DNA of 64,000 nt from Promethearchaeia archaeon (lineage in GTDB: Archaea; Asgardarchaeota; Lokiarchaeia; Sigyniarchaeales; SOKP01). Location of the stretch: the NCBI GenBank assembly GCA_029856155.1, contig JAHQWL010000052.1, positions 107,130-171,129 of the forward strand. Direction: 5' to 3'. The notes under the pieces are model-generated. The model did no database searches. It was given only the letters and a program-made list of their open reading frames with translations, and was not told the origin of the DNA. Shown piece after piece: positions 56,106-64,000 of this stretch (its first letter is position 1; each line of letters starts with the position of its first letter). The translations under genes and the position numbers were made by a program.

Positions 56106-57323
56106 ATGTCATTGCCTTTAGAAGGGAAAGTTATATTAGATCTGACGAGAATGCTACCTGGTCCATATTGTTCCATGATTCTCGCTGATCTTGGTGCAAA
56201 TGTTATTAAAATCGAAGATCCTTATTATCCCTACGGACATCCGCCTCCATTCTTTCAAAAAGGAAGATATCGTGAAAGTGCTTTTAATTTTATTCTTAAT
56301 AGAAATAAACAATCTATTACATTAAACTTAAAAAAAGAAAAAGCAAGAAAAATTTTTTATGAATTAGTGAAAAAATCTGACGTTGTTCTTGATACTTTTC
56401 GACCTAAGGTAACATCAAAATTGAAAATTGATTATGATACGTTAGCTTTAATAAATCCGTCTATAATTTGCTGTTCCTTGACAGGGTATGGTCAATATGG
56501 CCCCTATGAGCAAATAGCAGGTCATGATCTCAATTATATAGGAATTTGCGGGATATTAGATTTAAATAAAGAACGATCAGTATATAATGATGATAATAAT
56601 AAGGATAGAAAACCGTTGAATCCAGGTGTTCAAGTTGCTGATATTGGGGGTGGATTAGTATCAGCTATAGGGATTCTAGGTGCAATTATTGAAAGAGAGA
56701 AGAGTCCTGATAGAAAAGGACAATTTATTGATATATCAATGACAGATTGTGTGTTTTCTTTTATGCCTCTTGTAGCTGCATATTATTTTTCCAAGAATTT
56801 AAATGATGGCGTAAAAACCCAAAATCCTCTACATGGTGATTTTCCTTTTTACAATGTTTATAAAACAAAAGATAACAAGTTTTTATCTGTTGGTATTGTG
56901 GAAGTTAAATTCTGGCGAGAATTCTGTGAAGGACTTGATCGTGAGGATTTAAAACCAAAACAATTTGTTAAAGGAAAACAAAGAGAAGATCTGTTTGAAG
57001 AGTTACAAAAAGAATTATTAAAAAAAACTCAAAGAGAATGGATGGATATTTTTAAAACCTTAGATGCATGTGTTATGCCAGTAAATTCATTTGCTGAGGC
57101 TTGTAATGACCCTCAGATTAAGGCACGTAATATGGTCTTAGAATTGGAACATCCTAAGTTTGGGAATGTCCAAAATGTGGCTTCACCTATAAAATATTCA
57201 CGAACTCCTTTAAAAATCAGAAGCCTTGCTCCTACAATTGGACAACAAACAAAAGAGATACTTAAAAACCTTGGCTATCTAGATGATGAAATCAGAGACT
57301 TCAAAAAAAAGGGGATTATTTAA
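56106..57323 (+). CDS. CoA transferase family III / alpha-methylacyl-CoA racemase-like
   Basis: 405 residues from the ATG at 56106 (nine bases downstream of an in-frame TTG). LDLTRMLPGPYCSMILADLGANVIKIEDP at the N-terminus is the family signature. AGHDLNYIGICG has the racemase-type His-Asp, and ADIGGGLVSA supplies the second catalytic Asp (as in AMACR). The Glu of the usual MVE is replaced by Thr-Asp (MTDC). This suggests a racemase rather than formyl-CoA transferase, though the assignment is not certain. Confidence 0.88.
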   Translation: MSLPLEGKVILDLTRMLPGPYCSMILADLGANVIKIEDPYYPYGHPPPFFQKGRYRESAFNFILNRNKQSITLNLKKEKARKIFYELVKKSDVVLDTFRPKVTSKLKIDYDTLALINPSIICCSLTGYGQYGPYEQIAGHDLNYIGICGILDLNKERSVYNDDNNKDRKPLNPGVQVADIGGGLVSAIGILGAIIEREKSPDRKGQFIDISMTDCVFSFMPLVAAYYFSKNLNDGVKTQNPLHGDFPFYNVYKTKDNKFLSVGIVEVKFWREFCEGLDREDLKPKQFVKGKQREDLFEELQKELLKKTQREWMDIFKTLDACVMPVNSFAEACNDPQIKARNMVLELEHPKFGNVQNVASPIKYSRTPLKIRSLAPTIGQQTKEILKNLGYLDDEIRDFKKKGII

Positions 57324-57330
57324 GTTTTTA

Positions 57331-57723
57331 TCAAAATATCTGGAATTCGATAAATACTATCATGGATGTAATTAAAAGAGAAAAAATGGTAAATACTATT
57401 AATATAATAAACATAGGCCAATCTTTTAATTGCCCATAAAACCCTGCAGCGTTTATCGTAGAATAGATTACCATTCCAATAGCTATAAAGAATATAGCCG
57501 TACACCAAGGTTGATTCATTATAAATCCAATTCCTCCAATTATTAACATAACAGCTGTAAGAAATTCAGCAACTAAGTGAAAAAATATTTGAGTTGGTTT
57601 GGTTTTAAGGTCTGGTACTTCTCTCTTTATTAACAAAAGAAACCACATACCGAGCATTGTGATTCCTATTACAATTGTATATATTGAAGCAATTAATTCA
57701 AGAACTATATTATTCACCTTCAA
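57331..57723 (-). CDS. Small membrane protein, four helices
   Basis: 130 residues: four hydrophobic helices (residues about 8-30, 45-68, 72-92, 103-126), with short loops containing a conserved-looking NQPWCTAIF. No signature of a known transporter. It ends only seven bases from the CoA transferase stop (convergent). Confidence 0.6.
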   Translation of the reverse strand: MKVNNIVLELIASIYTIVIGITMLGMWFLLLIKREVPDLKTKPTQIFFHLVAEFLTAVMLIIGGIGFIMNQPWCTAIFFIAIGMVIYSTINAAGFYGQLKDWPMFIILIVFTIFSLLITSMIVFIEFQIF

Positions 57724-57817
57724 CGATATAATTGAATCAAAATTATTAATTATTATATTTACTTAAAGTTTCTGTAAATAAATTAACTTAAATTATCGTC
57801 CAGTAATGATTATTTTA

Positions 57818-59080
57818 TTAATTTTTTGAGTTAGAGAACTTGAATACAACTTTGACCGCATGTGATTCAGATTTATTAGCTAATGTATCAAATGCATCCT
57901 TGTAGGCAGTAAGTGGAAATTTATGAGTAATTAATATACTTGGATCAATTCTCTTTTTAGCTAAATACTCCATAAAAAATTCAAATGCATGAACTCTCTT
58001 CCCTTCAAATGTTTCTATGGAAAATGCATTAGATCCAATAATTTCAAGTTCTTTAAAGTAATGTGGTGTATTTTCCCATCTTTTTGGTGTGCTCACACCA
58101 AGAAAAACTAGTCGACCTTGAGCAGTTAATATACGTGTTCCTATTTCTAAAGACTCTGCAGAAGCAATAGTATCAATAATGCCATCAACACCATCTAATG
58201 ACCACTTTAAACCTCTTTCAGGAATAAATAATTCAGCATGCATATATTCAGCAACTTCCTCTATTAGACTTTCTTTGTTGTTTATAAAAACCTGCTTAGC
58301 GCCCAATTTTAATGCTAAATCCTTTTGAAATTGATATCGACCAATAGCGATAATATTCTTTACGTTAAAAATATTATTCAAGCACATTATAGCTAATAAT
58401 CCAATTACTCCTAATCCATAAACCAAGATTGTGCAACTGGGGTCAGGATTTAAGATTAATATCGAATGGAATGCAACAGCAAATGGATCTGCTAAAACAG
58501 CTTGATCAAATGAAACATTATCGGAAATCAAAAAACATTGAGATTCATGGATTCCAATATATGGAGCAAACCCCCCAAAATATTTTGTGGCTCCTAAATG
58601 CATCCCACTTGGTAAATTTCCTCTCTGGAAATTACTACAATGGGTATAATCACCTATCTTACATCTTGGGCATACTGGGCTGATCCCACGAGAAGCACAA
58701 GGAAACCATGGAGTTATGGCAACTCTATCACCAACACTAAATTTAGTTACATTTTTTCCTTTTTTTTCTATTATCCCTACTGGTTCATGCCCTAAAATTT
58801 GTGGAAACGTGATTAATGAGCGTAGAGGGTTATCACGAGCTCCGTTTAAAGTAAGTTCTTTCATATCGCTTCCACATATTCCACAATATACAGTCTTAAC
58901 TAATACCCAATCCTCAGAAATAAGTGTTGGGATAGGAACGTTCTTAATATTAATAGGACCATTTTTTTTCCAATAACCAGAAGAATTTATCTTTCCACGT
59001 AAGTATGCTTTCATTAACTTACCTATTTTCATTTCAAAAATCAAAGCCGGCATTAGTTCTATTTGTTTATTTTTACCCAA
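57818..59080 (-). CDS. Zinc-dependent medium-chain alcohol dehydrogenase (first paralogue)
   Basis: 420 residues. CGICGSD (catalytic zinc Cys), GHEPVG (His-Glu), a structural zinc loop with several Cys (PVCPRCKIGDYTHC), and a Rossmann fold (VYGLGVIGLLAIM) are present. It would oxidise or reduce an alcohol/aldehyde using NAD(P). The start is the TTG at 59080, eight bases after GAGGTG; a shorter form would begin at ATG 59053. It lies 15 bases downstream of its paralogue, so the two form an operon. Confidence 0.9.
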   Translation of the reverse strand: MGKNKQIELMPALIFEMKIGKLMKAYLRGKINSSGYWKKNGPINIKNVPIPTLISEDWVLVKTVYCGICGSDMKELTLNGARDNPLRSLITFPQILGHEPVGIIEKKGKNVTKFSVGDRVAITPWFPCASRGISPVCPRCKIGDYTHCSNFQRGNLPSGMHLGATKYFGGFAPYIGIHESQCFLISDNVSFDQAVLADPFAVAFHSILILNPDPSCTILVYGLGVIGLLAIMCLNNIFNVKNIIAIGRYQFQKDLALKLGAKQVFINNKESLIEEVAEYMHAELFIPERGLKWSLDGVDGIIDTIASAESLEIGTRILTAQGRLVFLGVSTPKRWENTPHYFKELEIIGSNAFSIETFEGKRVHAFEFFMEYLAKKRIDPSILITHKFPLTAYKDAFDTLANKSESHAVKVVFKFSNSKN

Positions 59081-59095
59081 TTAATTTTCACCTCT

Positions 59096-60361
59096 CTAAT
59101 CATTGTTAAATGAGAAAGCAACTTTAATCGATTTACTTTTTTTCTGTGCTCGCGCAGTTAAGAAAGCTCTTTTATAATTTTCTAATGGAAAACAATGTGT
59201 AATCATTGGTGAAGGATCAAGGCGTCCCTCTTGAAGAAAACGAAAATAATGATAATATGCATGCTCGCGACGGCCCTCAAATTCCTCAATTGCAAAAGCA
59301 TTACTTCCAATTATTTTTATTTCTTTAAAATACCATGGTGTCCACTCAAATCTATGTGGTGAAGAAACACCCGTTATAATTATTATTCCAGATATTAAAT
59401 GATTGGTTTCAACATTTTTTTTACGAGCTCTGACAATTCTAATGCCTGTTTCAAGTGTCTCTGGTGAAGCAACTGTATCAAATAAAAAGTCAACCCCTTC
59501 AATCAACCAAGGTTTCTTCTTTTTTAGATGATAAACATCACATTGAATATAATCTGCGATTTTTTCAATAAGTCTATTTGTAGGAGAAGAATCAATTACT
59601 AAATCAGCACCAAATCTTTTTGCCATATTTGCTTGGTGTGAAAAACGGGAAATTGCTACTACCCTTACATCCTCAAAAATCTTTTTTAATATTAAAATTG
59701 TGAGAAGTCCTAAATTACCACAACCATACACCGCACATATTGATCCTGGCTTAATTGGGGCTTTCAATATTGAATGAAATGCAACTGAAAAGGGATCTGA
59801 AAGCATTGCTTGATCCCAACTAATATTATCTGGAATGGGGATTGCCATAGATTCATGTGCAGGGAAATATTGGCTAAAACCCCCGGTAACATCGCTACTG
59901 TTTCCTGTATGTATACCAGTGGCAAGAGTACCTTTATTGAAATTCCGACATAGAGTATTTTTACCTATTTGACACGCTTTACAAAGTGGTTTTATACCTC
60001 TCGGTAAACAACTTATCCAAGGATTAAGTGCAACACGTTCCCCAATTTTAAAGTTTTTATTAAGTCCAACTTCTTCAACAAAACCAACAGCTTCATGTCC
60101 TAGTATTTGAGGCCAAGAAATCAAAGCTGTCATTGGATTATCCCTATTACCATCAAGAAAAACTTGTTTATGGTCACTTCCACATATTCCACATTGTTTC
60201 GTTTTAATTATAATCCAGTCTTTAGCTTTAATAATAGGTTTTGGCAATTCTTTTAATCTTAATGGTCCTAATCTTGTCAAAAAACCCTTTAAGCTAAATA
60301 ATCCGGCAATACGAGCCAACGCTAATTTTGAAAGATTGTATTGATAAAGGAGAGCTTTAAT
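59096..60361 (-). CDS. Zinc-dependent medium-chain alcohol dehydrogenase (second paralogue), probable AUU start
   Basis: CGICGSD, GHEAVG, PLCKACQIGKNTLC and VYGCGNLGLL match its neighbour. The first ordinary start is TTG at 60319, but this removes 14 residues. The upstream reading (I)KALLYQYNLSKLALAR aligns without gaps, over 42 positions, to the neighbour's MPALIFEMKIGKLMKAY start; the aligned codon is ATT at 60361, preceded by AGGGGA six bases upstream. No ATG, GTG or TTG exists between the last TGA and 60319. I place the start at 60361 (about 421 residues). Confidence 0.82.
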   Translation of the reverse strand: MKALLYQYNLSKLALARIAGLFSLKGFLTRLGPLRLKELPKPIIKAKDWIIIKTKQCGICGSDHKQVFLDGNRDNPMTALISWPQILGHEAVGFVEEVGLNKNFKIGERVALNPWISCLPRGIKPLCKACQIGKNTLCRNFNKGTLATGIHTGNSSDVTGGFSQYFPAHESMAIPIPDNISWDQAMLSDPFSVAFHSILKAPIKPGSICAVYGCGNLGLLTILILKKIFEDVRVVAISRFSHQANMAKRFGADLVIDSSPTNRLIEKIADYIQCDVYHLKKKKPWLIEGVDFLFDTVASPETLETGIRIVRARKKNVETNHLISGIIIITGVSSPHRFEWTPWYFKEIKIIGSNAFAIEEFEGRREHAYYHYFRFLQEGRLDPSPMITHCFPLENYKRAFLTARAQKKSKSIKVAFSFNND

Positions 60362-60472
60362 ACAAAATCCCCTATAAATCTTTGTTCAATATTATAAATT
60401 TATTCTTAAGTTTTAAAGATATTTGAAAATTAATGATATTATCTTAGTTTTACAAAATTAAAGATTAGAGCT

Positions 60473-60967
60473 ATGATTGTTGATATCACATTATATGAAA
60501 TGATTAAAGATTCTGGAATCGATTTAATTTTATCATTACCTTGTATTTTATTAAAGGGACTTTTAGAAGAAATCAATAAGAGACAAGAGATTCAAAATAT
60601 TCCTATAACCCGTGAAGAAGAAGGAGTAGGAATTGCAGCAGGTGCTTATTTGGGTGGAAAAACTCCAGCACTATTGATACAGAATTCAGGTTTAGGCAAT
60701 TCAGTTAATGCTATAAAATCATTACTACAATTATATAAAATTCCCGTCGTATTTATAATGAGTCATAGAGGTGCCGAGGGAGAAAAAATAATCGCACAAA
60801 TTCCAATGGGTCAGCTTACTCCAAGTCTTTTAGATATATTAAATATTAAAAAATACAATATTGATTCATTAGAAAAAGTAAAAGAAATCAAAAAAGCTGT
60901 TGAATTTAGTAAAAAATCCTATCAATCAGTGGGAATTCTTCTAAAAAGGCAATTATGGAGGATATAA
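60473..60967 (+). CDS. comD: Sulfopyruvate (or phosphonopyruvate) decarboxylase, alpha subunit
   Basis: 164 residues, matching the ComD type alpha chain: the thiamine-pyrophosphate Pyr domain with [28 protein letters not shown] (Glu activates the cofactor). With the next gene it would decarboxylate 3-sulfopyruvate to sulfoacetaldehyde in coenzyme M biosynthesis; a phosphonopyruvate relative is the alternative. It is followed one base later by the beta subunit, and is divergent from the two zinc dehydrogenases. Confidence 0.85.
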   Translation: MIVDITLYEMIKDSGIDLILSLPCILLKGLLEEINKRQEIQNIPITREEEGVGIAAGAYLGGKTPALLIQNSGLGNSVNAIKSLLQLYKIPVVFIMSHRGAEGEKIIAQIPMGQLTPSLLDILNIKKYNIDSLEKVKEIKKAVEFSKKSYQSVGILLKRQLWRI

Positions 60968-60968
60968 T

Positions 60969-61535
60969 ATGAAGAGATATGACGCTATAAAAAAGATTGT
61001 GGAGTCGTTGAGTAATGAATTCATTGTATGCAATCTTGGTGCTCCCTCACGTGAGTTATATAATATCTCCGATAGAGACTCAAATTTTTATATGTTGGGC
61101 TCTATGGGACTAGCTAGCTCTATAGCTTTAGGGGTTGCTCTCGCTCAGCCTAAACAAACAGTTTGGTGTATTGATGGAGATGGTTCCTTATTAATGAATC
61201 TTGGAAGTCTCAGTACAATAGCCAATAATAGCCCACATAATTTAACTCTCATAGTTATAGATAATTCTTCATATGGCTCTACTGGTGATCAAAAAACTTA
61301 TACAAGTGGTAAATCAAAATTAGAAGTCATCGCAAAAGGAGCAGGATTTGAATCAATTACTATTATCGACAAAGAAAACGAAATAATTCAAGGCCTAAAA
61401 AATTTGGGTGCGGGATGCCATTTTGTACTCATTAAAACTCAACCCGGTAATGCTTACGTAAGTATCATCCCTTTACTTCCTGAGGAGATTAAAACTCGAT
61501 TTTGTAAAGCAATGCTGAACTTCAGGCACCCCTGA
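60969..61535 (+). CDS. comE: Sulfopyruvate (or phosphonopyruvate) decarboxylase, beta subunit
   Basis: 188 residues, matching the ComE beta chain. The cofactor motif [11 protein letters not shown] followed by [15 protein letters not shown] is the TPP-binding GDG...N segment. It begins one base after the alpha gene stop, so the subunits are made together. The end is taken from the stop at 61533-61535. Confidence 0.88.
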   Translation: MKRYDAIKKIVESLSNEFIVCNLGAPSRELYNISDRDSNFYMLGSMGLASSIALGVALAQPKQTVWCIDGDGSLLMNLGSLSTIANNSPHNLTLIVIDNSSYGSTGDQKTYTSGKSKLEVIAKGAGFESITIIDKENEIIQGLKNLGAGCHFVLIKTQPGNAYVSIIPLLPEEIKTRFCKAMLNFRHP

Positions 61536-61714
61536 AAAAAAAATCTAAAAGTATGAAAATCAATATCAAAAAATACAAATATCGTACTATTTTTCAAATC
61601 TTATTATTTAGAGGATTCATTCCAGATAATGTTTTAATTGTTGAAAAGTATTCAAGAAAAGACTTATATAATAATATTGTAATCTATTAATCATCTTATT
61701 ATTATCTTGATAAG

Positions 61715-61724
61715 TTTATATAAA
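61715..61724 (+). promoter_or_regulatory. TATA box of the substrate-binding protein gene
   Basis: TTTATATAAA lies 25 bases before the start codon's ribosome-binding site region (AGAGGC at 61735-61740, ATG at 61749), a typical archaeal promoter spacing only if the leader is very short. Confidence 0.5.
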
Positions 61725-61748
61725 AATTATCAGTAGAGGCGAAATAAA

Positions 61749-64000
61749 ATGAAAAAAGAGATTAAAGCTCTTTTTCTTCCCTTTCTTATACTTTTTCCCT
61801 TAATAACCACTTCTTCAATAATTCTACTTTCTCAGAATGAATATAATGGACATAGAATAAAATCAATTGAACATTATCCAAATCTCTCTTCCACCGTTCC
61901 ATTTAAAGTGGGTTATGGAAGTAATCTTGCATCACTTGATCCTATTGATACTTGGGATCCCCCCTCATTTAACGTACAACATCAAGTTGTAGAGGGATTA
62001 GTTGGCTACAACTACTCCAATCATCCTAATTATACAATAAAGGCGGTGCTTGCGGAATCTTGGGTTTGGGATAGTGATACTCAAATCACTTTTACGTTAA
62101 GACGAGGTGTGCAATTCCATGATGGAACAATGATGACTGCCGAAGATATAAAATGGAATTTTGAAAGGGTACAATATTTCATTAACGCCACAGGTGCTCT
62201 TCCTGGTAATACTACACAAGCATTTCCAAGCTCATTATTATATCATGTTGATGGTACTCCTATCTTTGATTCATTTATTGCAGATGATAATGTTGATCCT
62301 TATGAATTTACAATAATTTTAAGTAAACCTTTTGGTGCGTTATTAGATTTACTATGCTTTGGAGCCACGCATATTTTATCACCTGAATCTACGTCTAGAT
62401 ATAGATATCTCGATTTAGCAACTGATGATTTAGTTGGTACCGGTCCTTTTGATTATCAACATTTTTTCAGAGATTGGGAAATAAAATTTAAAGCATTTGA
62501 AAATTACTGGCAAGGAGAAGCCCAAATTAAAAACATGATTTGGACGATCATCGAAGATGACACTGCTAGAATGACTGCTGGTTTATCCGGACAATTTGAT
62601 TATATTGATGATGTTACAAAGCAGTTTATCGAAACGTTCAAAGCCGATCCAGACTTTCATGTAGAAGATGTTGGTGAAGATCTCTGGTATTTCTATTTAG
62701 AGATTTACTGTGGCCCTAGAGATACTGCTGGAAATATGATGGATCCGGGGAATCCTCAATACCAGAAAAATCCTCCATACTTAAGACGAGCTTTAGCATT
62801 AGCACTTGATTATTCTTATATTTATGATGAAATTCAAGCTGGATATGCTGTTGAAGGAACTACCGCAGTTCCTCGGGCTATGCCAGGACATAATGCATCT
62901 GTCGTACAAGCCAGTGATTCTAGTTTCGCGTGGGGGACCAATATCGTAAAAGCAAGACAGCTTTTGAAAGATAATGCTGCTGACATTGTTGCACGCGGAG
63001 GTATCGATATTTCTGGATTTGATGTCAATAATTATGGTGATTGGACAGGTCAAAACATCCTTGGAAGAGATCTTGAAATAAACAGACTCTTTGGAAGTAC
63101 AACCAGCCAACGAATAAATCAATTAATGGCAAACAACTTTGACCTGATTGGAATTCAAATAACAGAAACAATAAGAGAGTGGTGTGTTTATTTAGATACT
63201 GGTGTAAACACTCCTTGGTTAATGGATATTGGATATGTTGAACGGTGCCCAGATTACTTAAATCCATTCAATATGATTGATCCATTATTTAACTTAGCTT
63301 CTGGTTCATGTTTCTCACGAATTAACGATACTAGCACTGGTGGATTAACTGAATTGATGAATGCCGCCGCAATCGAAACTGATTATTCAACACAATTAGA
63401 CTATTATATGAAGATCCAATCATTAATTTATGATATAAACCGTCCTTTAAATCCAGCTAGTCATGTTCATATCTCAGGTTGGGTAAATTTTATACAGCAA
63501 GTTCATAAGGCAGAATTAGAAAACTTTTCTTATAATGTAATGGAAATACTTGATTTATATTCATTAAACTATTCAATTCATACCTCCACTGCAAATTTTC
63601 CATTTAAAGTGGGTTATGGGAGTAATCCTGCAGCACTTGATCCTGTTGATACTTGGGATCTCCCATCAAAAAATATGCAACACCAAGTTATAGAGGGATT
63701 AGTTGAGTACGATTACTCCACTCATCCTTATTATATAATAAAACCTGTGCTTGCCGAATCATGGGTTTGGGATAGTGATACTCAGATCACATTCACCTTA
63801 AGGCAGGGCGTGCAATTCCATGATGGAACAATGATGACTGCCGAAGATGTGAAATGGAATTTTGAAAGAGTACAATATTTCATTAACGCCACAGGTGTTC
63901 TTCCTGCCAATTCAACATCATGGACAGCATTCCCAAGCTCATTATTTTTTCATAGTGATGGTACTCCTATCTTTGATTCATTTATTGCAGATGATAATAT
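61749..64000 (+). CDS. Family 5 peptide/solute-binding protein with tandem duplicated domain (3' end outside window)
   Basis: The frame is open from ATG 61749 to the window end (750 codons seen). A signal peptide (KALFLPFLILFPLITT) is followed by an oligopeptide-binding (SBP_bac_5) domain: LAESWVWDSDTQITFTLRRGVQFHDG and MMTAEDIKWNFERV. At residue 618 a second copy begins in the same frame. DNA at 63600-63998 repeats 61899-62291 at an offset of 1701 bases (567 codons) with few changes and one two-codon insertion. The fused domains would bind solutes outside the membrane for an ABC importer. Confidence 0.9.
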   Translation, partial: MKKEIKALFLPFLILFPLITTSSIILLSQNEYNGHRIKSIEHYPNLSSTVPFKVGYGSNLASLDPIDTWDPPSFNVQHQVVEGLVGYNYSNHPNYTIKAVLAESWVWDSDTQITFTLRRGVQFHDGTMMTAEDIKWNFERVQYFINATGALPGNTTQAFPSSLLYHVDGTPIFDSFIADDNVDPYEFTIILSKPFGALLDLLCFGATHILSPESTSRYRYLDLATDDLVGTGPFDYQHFFRDWEIKFKAFENYWQGEAQIKNMIWTIIEDDTARMTAGLSGQFDYIDDVTKQFIETFKADPDFHVEDVGEDLWYFYLEIYCGPRDTAGNMMDPGNPQYQKNPPYLRRALALALDYSYIYDEIQAGYAVEGTTAVPRAMPGHNASVVQASDSSFAWGTNIVKARQLLKDNAADIVARGGIDISGFDVNNYGDWTGQNILGRDLEINRLFGSTTSQRINQLMANNFDLIGIQITETIREWCVYLDTGVNTPWLMDIGYVERCPDYLNPFNMIDPLFNLASGSCFSRINDTSTGGLTELMNAAAIETDYSTQLDYYMKIQSLIYDINRPLNPASHVHISGWVNFIQQVHKAELENFSYNVMEILDLYSLNYSIHTSTANFPFKVGYGSNPAALDPVDTWDLPSKNMQHQVIEGLVEYDYSTHPYYIIKPVLAESWVWDSDTQITFTLRQGVQFHDGTMMTAEDVKWNFERVQYFINATGVLPANSTSWTAFPSSLFFHSDGTPIFDSFIADDN

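Noticed and set aside
62799..63267. Minus-strand readings inside the substrate-binding protein gene
   Set aside because: They overlap a well-supported continuous + frame with domain motifs and have no promoter.
1..64000. CRISPR array, insertion sequence, rRNA or tRNA
   Set aside because: I saw no regularly spaced repeats, transposase motifs or RNA-gene consensus; absence is by eye only.

Overview
The window is an AT-rich, gene-dense chromosomal segment of an archaeon, most likely an Asgard archaeon (Lokiarchaeia/Promethearchaeota type). The taxonomic call is an inference. It rests on archaeal markers (tRNA-splicing endonuclease, PIN-ATPase-KH protein, ComDE-type decarboxylase, TATA-type promoters, Ski2-like helicase) found together with eukaryote-like families: an actin-related protein, two Ras/Rab-like GTPases, a DRG-like TGS GTPase beside a possible longin-like protein, a SIRT6-like sirtuin, SDS22-like leucine-rich repeats and large coiled-coil proteins. 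I saw no rRNA, tRNA, transposase, phage gene or CRISPR array.

Layout. 1-9.8 kb: 3' end of a tRNA endonuclease gene overlapping a PIN-ATPase gene, then an alpha/alpha-barrel protein, a sirtuin, an MFS carrier, a PHP hydrolase, an APC permease and a membrane-anchored coiled coil. 9.8-10.2 kb: a non-coding gap with a candidate structured RNA ending in a hairpin plus T-run. 10.2-20.8 kb: PfkB kinase, coiled coil, Ras-like GTPase with a long tail, a flavin enzyme, a LIM-like acidic miniprotein, a flavin reductase-like protein, a ZIP-ZIP-DtxR metal operon, threonine synthase fused to a winged helix, an ECF S component behind a double palindromic operator, and a DnaJ-type zinc-finger protein. 20.9-39.7 kb: Ski2-like helicase, DRG-like GTPase with a small partner, FolD, a secreted barrel protein, an actin-related protein carrying two zinc ribbons, CBS and ModE-like proteins, an MBL hydrolase, a PH-like membrane protein, a HAD hydrolase, a very large HEAT/winged-helix protein, PurH and IMP dehydrogenase.

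39.9-49.3 kb is the most system-like region. Two ABC-2 export operons and one condensation-domain acyltransferase gene each lie opposite a divergently transcribed regulator of one family. Each regulator is a tandem pair of MarR-like winged helices; in one copy the two halves are separate genes overlapping by ATGA. The divergent promoter regions share TTCATGAA/TTCATAAA-type palindromic elements, and two of them share a promoter block. This suggests a small self-controlled regulon for making and exporting, or resisting, an unknown compound.

49.3-64 kb: radical SAM protein, gamma-glutamyltransferase, Rab-like GTPase, polyprenyl diphosphate synthase, phosphodiesterase, leucine-rich-repeat protein, CoA transferase/racemase, two zinc alcohol dehydrogenases divergent from comDE-like genes, and a substrate-binding protein whose domain is duplicated in tandem within one frame and runs off the window.

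A cross-cutting observation: several genes lack any ATG/GTG/TTG at their homologous start but have AUU (or AUA) there, in three of them about 6 nt behind a good Shine-Dalgarno sequence. Rare start codons may be in real use here.
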